NCBI RefSeq assembly: GCF_004357905.1
Contig: NZ_SMTT01000007.1
Location: 1-64,000 of the forward strand
DNA: 64,000 nucleotides
Source of the DNA: Campylobacter lari
GTDB taxonomy: Bacteria > Campylobacterota > Campylobacteria > Campylobacterales > Campylobacteraceae
Direction of reading: 5' to 3'
The first letter of the stretch is position 1. The number at the start of each line of letters is the position of its first letter. The notes beneath the pieces were generated by a model. That model saw only the letters and a program-made list of their open reading frames with translations. It made no database searches and was not told the origin of the DNA. Below are positions 59,524 to 64,000 of the stretch, piece after piece. A program made the position numbers and the translations under genes.

Positions 59524-60140
59524 TGAAAACAAATTTTATTGCAAAAACTGGTTGGAGTTTGCTTATAGTTCTAGCTATAGTTTTTGCAATATTTCAATTT
59601 ATATGGGGATTTTCTTGGCTTTTATGGTGTATTTTTATATTTTTTATTTATCTTTTTAGAACTAAAAAAATTGATTATATAGCAGATCCAAACACCATTA
59701 TAGCTCCCATAGAAGGAAAAATCAAATGTATCAAAACAAGCTCATATAAAGAGCTTGGCGAGTGTATAGAAGTGCAAATTATCAATAATATTTTTTCCCA
59801 AGGAAATATCATAGCTCCGCTTGATATGAATATAGAAGAAACTAGAATAAGGCATGGACTTTTTTTATGTCCATTTATGAAAAATACAAATTTAATGGGT
59901 GAAAGAATGTTATTTTTAGCTAATTCCAAGAGCAAACAATGGGCATTACGCGTTATTTTTGGAGCATTAAATAGAAAAGCTCATATTGATGATTTTGGCC
60001 ATCATTTAAACCATGGACAAAATATAGGTTTTATGTTTGATGGCAGTGTGAGTTTATTACTTCCAAAAGACACTAGAATTTGCGTAAATGAAAATGATAA
60101 AGTACGCATTGGTACATTAATAGGGTATTTAAATCCATGA
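59523..60140 (+). CDS. psd: Phosphatidylserine decarboxylase (short form)
   Basis: 205 residues. Two adjacent N-terminal hydrophobic helices (about 12-47) followed by a PSD domain with PNTIIAPIEGKIKCI and MGERMLFLANSKSKQWALRVIFGALNRKAHID. Near the C terminus, MFDGSVSLLLP contains the Gly-Ser pair at which these proenzymes cleave themselves to make the pyruvoyl group. The short PSD-related class has this layout. It makes phosphatidylethanolamine from the product of PssA, encoded directly downstream (4-base overlap). Confidence 0.85.
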   Translation: MKTNFIAKTGWSLLIVLAIVFAIFQFIWGFSWLLWCIFIFFIYLFRTKKIDYIADPNTIIAPIEGKIKCIKTSSYKELGECIEVQIINNIFSQGNIIAPLDMNIEETRIRHGLFLCPFMKNTNLMGERMLFLANSKSKQWALRVIFGALNRKAHIDDFGHHLNHGQNIGFMFDGSVSLLLPKDTRICVNENDKVRIGTLIGYLNP

Positions 60141-60847
60141 ATTTTAAACTAATTTATATTTTACCTAATCTTTTTACAGCCGCTTCCATATTTTTAGGTA
60201 TTATTTCAGTGATTGCTTCTATTAATCAAAACTTTGATAAAGCATTAATTTATATCATTTTATCATTAATTTGCGATGGTTTAGATGGACGCGTTGCAAG
60301 AGCTACCAACTCTACTTCTAAATTTGGAGTTGAGTTTGACTCACTAGCTGATTTAATAGCCTTTGGTGTAGCACCTGCTATGCTTTTTTATATGAGCATA
60401 GGTTATGAATATGGTCGTTTTGGCTCATTAATAGCTGGTTTATTTGTAGTTTTTGGCGCTATACGCTTGGCAAGATTTAATGTCACAACAGGAACTTATG
60501 AACCATCGGTTTTTATAGGTCTACCTATACCAACAGCAGCAGTTGTAAGTGCTTTATGGGTAAGTGCTTATTTATATTATGATTTTTTACATGATTTTTC
60601 TTTAATAATAATATGTATCCAAATGCTTCTAGCCTTTTTAATGGTAAGCAACATAAGGTATCCAAGTTTTAAGAAAATCGATCTAAAAAGAGCAAATGTT
60701 TTGAAGGTGTTAATCCTTTTAGTAATTTTATTTTCTATGCTTTATCTGTATTTTTTAGAAAGTGCATTGATTATTGCTAGTTTATATGTGCTTTATGGGA
60801 TTGTTCGTAGTTTTTTTACCCTAGCTCGTAAATTTAAAAAATATTAA
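60137..60847 (+). CDS. pssA: CDP-diacylglycerol-serine O-phosphatidyltransferase
   Basis: 236 residues with six or more membrane helices. The CDP-alcohol phosphotransferase motif DG-xx-AR-x8-G-xxx-D-xxx-D is seen in CDGLDGRVARATNSTSKFGVEFDSLADLI (about 47-75). Makes phosphatidylserine, which Psd decarboxylates. Overlaps psd by four bases. Confidence 0.94.
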   Translation: MNFKLIYILPNLFTAASIFLGIISVIASINQNFDKALIYIILSLICDGLDGRVARATNSTSKFGVEFDSLADLIAFGVAPAMLFYMSIGYEYGRFGSLIAGLFVVFGAIRLARFNVTTGTYEPSVFIGLPIPTAAVVSALWVSAYLYYDFLHDFSLIIICIQMLLAFLMVSNIRYPSFKKIDLKRANVLKVLILLVILFSMLYLYFLESALIIASLYVLYGIVRSFFTLARKFKKY

Positions 60848-60908
60848 TTTTACTTTCACTTCATTTTCTATCAATATACTTTTAATTATTTTTCAAAAAG
60901 GAGTAAAA

Positions 60909-61463
60909 ATGAATAAAAACAAATTATTCAGACAAATTCACATTTACATTAGTTTATTTTTCTTACCACTTGCATTTTTATATGCAATCACAGGTTTTGC
61001 TTATATAGCTGGTTTTGATGGAGAAAGTGGAGCTAAAATTCAAAATTACAAAGTTCAAGCTATTATTCAAGAGGGTGCTGAAGCTGAATTTTTAATTGAT
61101 TTTTTAAAGAAAAACAACTTAAAAATTCCTTCATCTTTGGAACCAAAACTCAACAAAAAAGGCGATGGCATAGAACTTGGGACTATAAATTATATAGCAA
61201 GTATTATAAAATTAGATGAGAATGACTATGAAATTACAACAAAAGATAGAAGCTTGCTTGGAAATATGATTTTGCTTCATAAAGATAAAGGTATGTGGTA
61301 CTTTTCTGTACTTGGGTTAGCTTTTGCACTTGCTATGATAATACTTTATATTTCAGGACTTTTAATCACTATTATAGCTATACGCAAAGATAGAGGTAAA
61401 CAAATAGCAGTTTTAGGTGCTGGTTTTATTATAACTTTAATCATAGCTTATTTCAGTGTATAA
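60909..61463 (+). CDS. PepSY-type transmembrane protein
   Basis: 184 residues. N-terminal helix preceded by RQIHIYISLFFLPLAFLYAITG, a small periplasmic region of about 90 residues (30-125), then LLHKDKGMWYFSVLGLAFALAMIILYISGLLI and a last C-terminal helix. The (R/H)-x-H-x-Y...LP helix and the HKDKG turn are like PepSY-associated TM proteins, some of which occur in ferric reductase or iron-uptake systems. Function here is unknown. It has its own AAGGAG site and a strong terminator behind it. Confidence 0.7.
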   Translation: MNKNKLFRQIHIYISLFFLPLAFLYAITGFAYIAGFDGESGAKIQNYKVQAIIQEGAEAEFLIDFLKKNNLKIPSSLEPKLNKKGDGIELGTINYIASIIKLDENDYEITTKDRSLLGNMILLHKDKGMWYFSVLGLAFALAMIILYISGLLITIIAIRKDRGKQIAVLGAGFIITLIIAYFSV

Positions 61464-61467
61464 ATTT

Positions 61468-61500
61468 AAGGTATATCTTATAAACAATAAGATATACTTT
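61468..61500 (+). terminator. Terminator after the PepSY-type gene
   Basis: Fourteen-base stem (AAGGTATATCTTAT with ATAAGATATACTTT, one G-T pair) around a five-base loop, followed by a short pyrimidine-rich run. It separates the PepSY gene from tRNA-Ser. Confidence 0.7.
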
Positions 61501-61512
61501 CCCTTTTAATAC

Positions 61513-61602
61513 GGACAGATGGGTGAGTGGCTGAAACCACACCCCTGCTAAGGGTGCAGATCTTAACGGGTCTCGAGGGTTCAAATCCCTCTCTGTCCGC
61601 CA
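61513..61602 (+). tRNA. tRNA-Ser(GCT)
   Basis: Acceptor GGACAGA (61513-61519) pairs with TCTGTCC (61592-61598); discriminator G, CCA encoded at 61600-61602. Anticodon stem CACCC/GGGTG encloses CTGCTAA, anticodon GCT at 61547-61549. It has a long class II variable arm and a T arm GAGGGTTCAAATCCCTC. Its 3' end is the likely attachment site of the element that follows. Confidence 0.95.
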
Positions 61603-61694
61603 CTATCTGAATACTATTTTTCCATAATAAAAGGGTATGAAAGAAATAAAAAAATAATACTTAATATTATAATTATTTATTATAACTATTATTT

Positions 61695-62576
61695 TTAATA
61701 AATATTTATATCAAAATCAATATTCTTTTCTAAATTATTTATATAAGAAACATAAACTTTATAAACCATTTCACAATTTGAATGACCTAAGATTTTACTT
61801 AACTCAATAGGACTTAAAGACTTTGATAAAAGTGCATTAGTTGCAAATGTATGACGCATTGAATAAAGTCGTCTATATTCTAAATTTAAATCTTTTAAAA
61901 TTATTTTCCAATAATTTCGACTAAAAACATAATCATCTTTATAAGGATCTGAATACTGAGTTTCCAAAAGATAAGTATTATTTTTGTATTTATGAACATA
62001 CTCATATAAATCACTATAAATAACATTAAATAAAGGTATTTTTCGAATGCTATAAAAAGTTTTAGGAGTGCTTTCTCCAAATCGCGACCGAGTAGAGTTT
62101 ATATTTATAGTTTTAGCTTTAAAATCTATATCATTTATTTTTAATGCCAAAATCTCACCAGTTCTCATACCAGTAAAAAAACCTAATTTTAAAAATATTT
62201 GAAATTTATCATTATATTTTTTACTAAAATCAATAATTTTTAGAACTTCATCTTTAGAAAATGGCTTAATGCGTTTTTTTTGATGTTTTGGAAGTTTTAT
62301 ATTCTTTGTTGGATTTTTTAAAATTATTTCATCGTCTAAAGCTAAATCAAATATCTGACTTAAAATACCTAAATAATGCTTTTTTGACTTAATACTTACA
62401 TCATTAATATTGCTTATCCAGTTTTTTATAATGGATGGTTTAATTTCACTTATATCATATTCAAAAAAATAAGAAAGACGATTTTTAATAATACCATTAA
62501 CTTTATAATGTGTTGAAACTTTATAGTTATTTTGAGAAATTTTCAAAAATAATTCAGAATATGATTTAAAAGACAT
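61695..62576 (-). CDS. Tyrosine recombinase/integrase
   Basis: 293 residues from ATG 62576, chosen for its AAAGG site; a TTG 18 bases earlier is the alternative. N-terminal SAM-like core-binding domain (about 1-90), then the catalytic domain with Arg138 in FFTGMRTGEILAL, Arg241 in RLYSMRHTFATNAL (the usual HxxR has Tyr in place of His, as in many phage and ICE integrases), His265 in ILGHSNCEM and probable nucleophile Tyr275 in YKVYVSYI. It probably integrates the element into the adjacent tRNA-Ser. Start overlaps the rep stop by 11 bases, so Rep and Int are coupled. Confidence 0.88.
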   Translation of the reverse strand: MSFKSYSELFLKISQNNYKVSTHYKVNGIIKNRLSYFFEYDISEIKPSIIKNWISNINDVSIKSKKHYLGILSQIFDLALDDEIILKNPTKNIKLPKHQKKRIKPFSKDEVLKIIDFSKKYNDKFQIFLKLGFFTGMRTGEILALKINDIDFKAKTININSTRSRFGESTPKTFYSIRKIPLFNVIYSDLYEYVHKYKNNTYLLETQYSDPYKDDYVFSRNYWKIILKDLNLEYRRLYSMRHTFATNALLSKSLSPIELSKILGHSNCEMVYKVYVSYINNLEKNIDFDINIY

Positions 62577-63960
62577 ATTTATAACCTTTTTCAATCAAAT
62601 AATCTTCTAAATCATCAATATCATTTATTTTTATTTTTTTAGCATCAATAAGCCCGCGTTCAATAGCTAAATTCACATGATATAAAATTTTTCCATCAAT
62701 ACCACAATATTTAAAATCATCGCTTTGAATTAATTTCATAAGTGCATAATCACTTAATGGATGTTTATTATTTCTCATTACAGAGAGAATGCCTGTATTT
62801 TCTCTTTTTTTGAATGATATTTTTTTATATCTTTTATATAATTTAGGATGTTTTTCTTTTTCATACTGATATACAATTCTTCCCATAAATTTATAAATTA
62901 ATTTACAATTATCATACTCTATAGTTTCCTTATCATTCATAAAACAAAAATATTGCTTATCAAAACTCCATTCACAGATACAATCATCATTATTTATAAA
63001 ATCAAATAAATTATAAAAATCTTTTTTAAAAAAATTAATTTTTCTATATATCCATAATGGAACAGGAGTTTTAGAAGTTAAAAATCTTCTTACTTTATGC
63101 TTAACATACCACGCACTTAAAAAATCTAAATCATGTCTATCATTGAAATTAATAAAAGTTTTATAAATATATTTCATAACATAGCCGGTAGGATTATTTA
63201 AAGACCATTGAAAACCATTAATTTCACCATTTAAAACTTGTTCTTTTGTAAGTTTATTGCCTTGTTTTAAGTTTTGAGGTGCATAGAATATTTTTTTATA
63301 TATTTCAAAAGTATAATTAAACGCATATTTAGGAATATAAATTAAAGCGTGAATATGTGGAACTCCGTCCTTTTTATGCGGTTCAAAGCACCTGATATAA
63401 AGCTTTTTTAAACCTTTATATTTTCTATGAATTCTCATAATAAATAAATTCCATTGATAATTTAATAGTTTAATTAAATCTTTAATTGTAAAAGCTTCAT
63501 TAATATTTATTTTATAATTTAAAGAATAATCAAGATATTTTCTATCAAATGGTTTAAAAGAAGTAAAATCGCCTTTTAAAGCATTTCTAAAACAACCATT
63601 AAGAGTAATAGTCAAAAAAACAGGCATTAGATCGTAATCAAATTGTAAGCTTGAAATAACATTACAACGATTAACAAGCTCAGCATAATATTTTTTACCA
63701 AAATTAGCAGAATATGACAAATCTAAAAAAGATTTTATTTCACCGGTAAAAGAAGTATAAAATCTATTAGAAAGATAATTTCTTTGATTATCTAATTTTA
63801 AATTACACAGCTCTAAATCTTTTAAACTTAGTCCATAACTTAAAGGTAAGAGTTTTTTATTAAATTGACAAGAGCTGTCATTATGTGCGACTGCGTCGCT
63901 CATAATGCCATCTTTTTTTAGATTGTAATTTATTGATTGATTAAATAAATTATTTTCCAT
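62566..63960 (-). CDS. Rolling-circle replication endonuclease (HUH, two-tyrosine, P2 gpA-like)
   Basis: 464 residues. Three motifs in order: motif 1 FLTITLNG (115-122), motif 2 RCFEPHKKDGVPHIHALIYIP with the metal-binding HIH at 202-204, and motif 3 NPTGYVMKYIYK with Tyr260 and Tyr264 spaced as in the P2 gpA and phiX174 A proteins. It nicks its origin and links to the 5' end to start rolling-circle replication. The C-terminal 190 residues are lysine/aromatic rich and unrecognised. The ribosome binding site AAAGGTG precedes ATG 63960. Codons 18-27 contain a GC-rich hairpin unlike the rest of the gene. Confidence 0.82.
   Translation of the reverse strand: MENNLFNQSINYNLKKDGIMSDAVAHNDSSCQFNKKLLPLSYGLSLKDLELCNLKLDNQRNYLSNRFYTSFTGEIKSFLDLSYSANFGKKYYAELVNRCNVISSLQFDYDLMPVFLTITLNGCFRNALKGDFTSFKPFDRKYLDYSLNYKININEAFTIKDLIKLLNYQWNLFIMRIHRKYKGLKKLYIRCFEPHKKDGVPHIHALIYIPKYAFNYTFEIYKKIFYAPQNLKQGNKLTKEQVLNGEINGFQWSLNNPTGYVMKYIYKTFINFNDRHDLDFLSAWYVKHKVRRFLTSKTPVPLWIYRKINFFKKDFYNLFDFINNDDCICEWSFDKQYFCFMNDKETIEYDNCKLIYKFMGRIVYQYEKEKHPKLYKRYKKISFKKRENTGILSVMRNNKHPLSDYALMKLIQSDDFKYCGIDGKILYHVNLAIERGLIDAKKIKINDIDDLEDYLIEKGYKYVF
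63879..63907. repeat. GC-rich 13-bp inverted repeat in the start of rep
   Basis: Arms 63879-63891 and 63895-63907 are complementary except for one T-T position (63886/63900) and enclose the loop TGC. The core GCGAC/GTCGC stands out in DNA that is otherwise about 80 percent A+T. It could be a replication origin hairpin, a packaging or transfer signal, or an RNA hairpin controlling rep. Confidence 0.75.
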
Positions 63961-64000
63961 TGCAACACCTTTATATAATTTATAATATTTCTATTGAGAG

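Larger units (their letters stand above)
61603..64000. mobile_element. One end of an integrated rolling-circle element beside tRNA-Ser
   Basis: From tRNA-Ser to the window edge both genes are foreign in type: a tyrosine recombinase whose 3' end faces the tRNA, and a HUH replication endonuclease overlapping it. The organisation (integrase next to a tRNA, Rep behind it) fits an integrated plasmid, phage satellite or filamentous prophage. Only one end is visible, so the second attachment repeat and the cargo are beyond 64000. The 92 bases between tRNA and integrase stop are very AT-rich with no gene. Confidence 0.7.

Noticed and set aside
62577-62594. TTG start for the integrase
   Set aside because: ATG 62576 has the better-placed AAAGG and gives a normal recombinase N terminus.

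Overview
The window is chromosomal DNA of a thermotolerant Campylobacter, most likely C. lari or another member of the C. lari group. The DNA is very AT-rich with densely packed, often overlapping genes, and gene order repeatedly follows that of C. jejuni as I remember it. The oligosaccharyltransferase PglB (48899-51037, 712 residues) looks almost identical to the C. lari PglB sequence I recall. The N-glycosylation locus lacks pglI, which also fits C. lari. Species assignment is inference; no search was run.

Region 1 (1-23.8 kb) is housekeeping. It holds atpE, tRNA-Leu(GAG), a small membrane protein and a PAS-type chemoreceptor. A minus-strand run gatB-gpsA-pyrC2-like follows, then atpB, an unusual phytoene-desaturase-like flavoprotein, radA, ftsY and a TlpA-like lipoprotein. 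A plus-strand run carries a folate cyclo-ligase, rny, a DedA protein and a ComEC protein. Next come yihY/rbn, glcD and a PgbA-like secreted protein on the minus strand, a Csd3-like M23 peptidase, mgtE and tpx on the plus strand, then dnaB, cysM and hup on the minus strand.

Region 2 (23.9-43.2 kb) is the lipooligosaccharide (LOS) locus, bounded by waaF and by htrB-waaC. An MBOAT/SGNH O-acyltransferase pair lies just outside waaF. Inside are a CgtB-like galactosyltransferase and a seven-gene overlapping operon for a CMP-activated nonulosonic acid of legionaminic type (legB, neuD-like, amidotransferase, neuB, neuC, ptmE-like, neuA). Next to it are a protein with a KEHPHQ motif that is a candidate nonulosonate transferase, two paralogous GT2 enzymes sharing a 237-bp repeat, a GT32-type capsule-synthesis-like transferase and a two-domain GT2. 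A LegC aminotransferase is missing from the set.

Region 3 (43.2-56.3 kb) is the pgl protein N-glycosylation operon: wlaX, gne, pglK, pglH, pglJ, pglB, pglA, pglC, pglD, pglE, pglF. pglI, wlaJ and pglG are absent. The encoded route would make UDP-diNAcBac, extend it with GalNAc on undecaprenyl phosphate, flip it and transfer it to periplasmic proteins.

Region 4 (56.3-61.6 kb) is conserved: cheY, prmA, ftsH, psd, pssA, a PepSY-type membrane protein and tRNA-Ser(GCT). Immediately downstream of this tRNA, to the end of the window, is one end of a mobile element. It encodes a tyrosine recombinase and a rolling-circle (HUH, two-tyrosine) replication endonuclease, with a striking GC-rich hairpin at the start of rep. 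This cut-off element is the most likely place for something undescribed. No intergenic stretch exceeds 300 bases, and I saw no CRISPR array, rRNA or long poly-G contingency tract.
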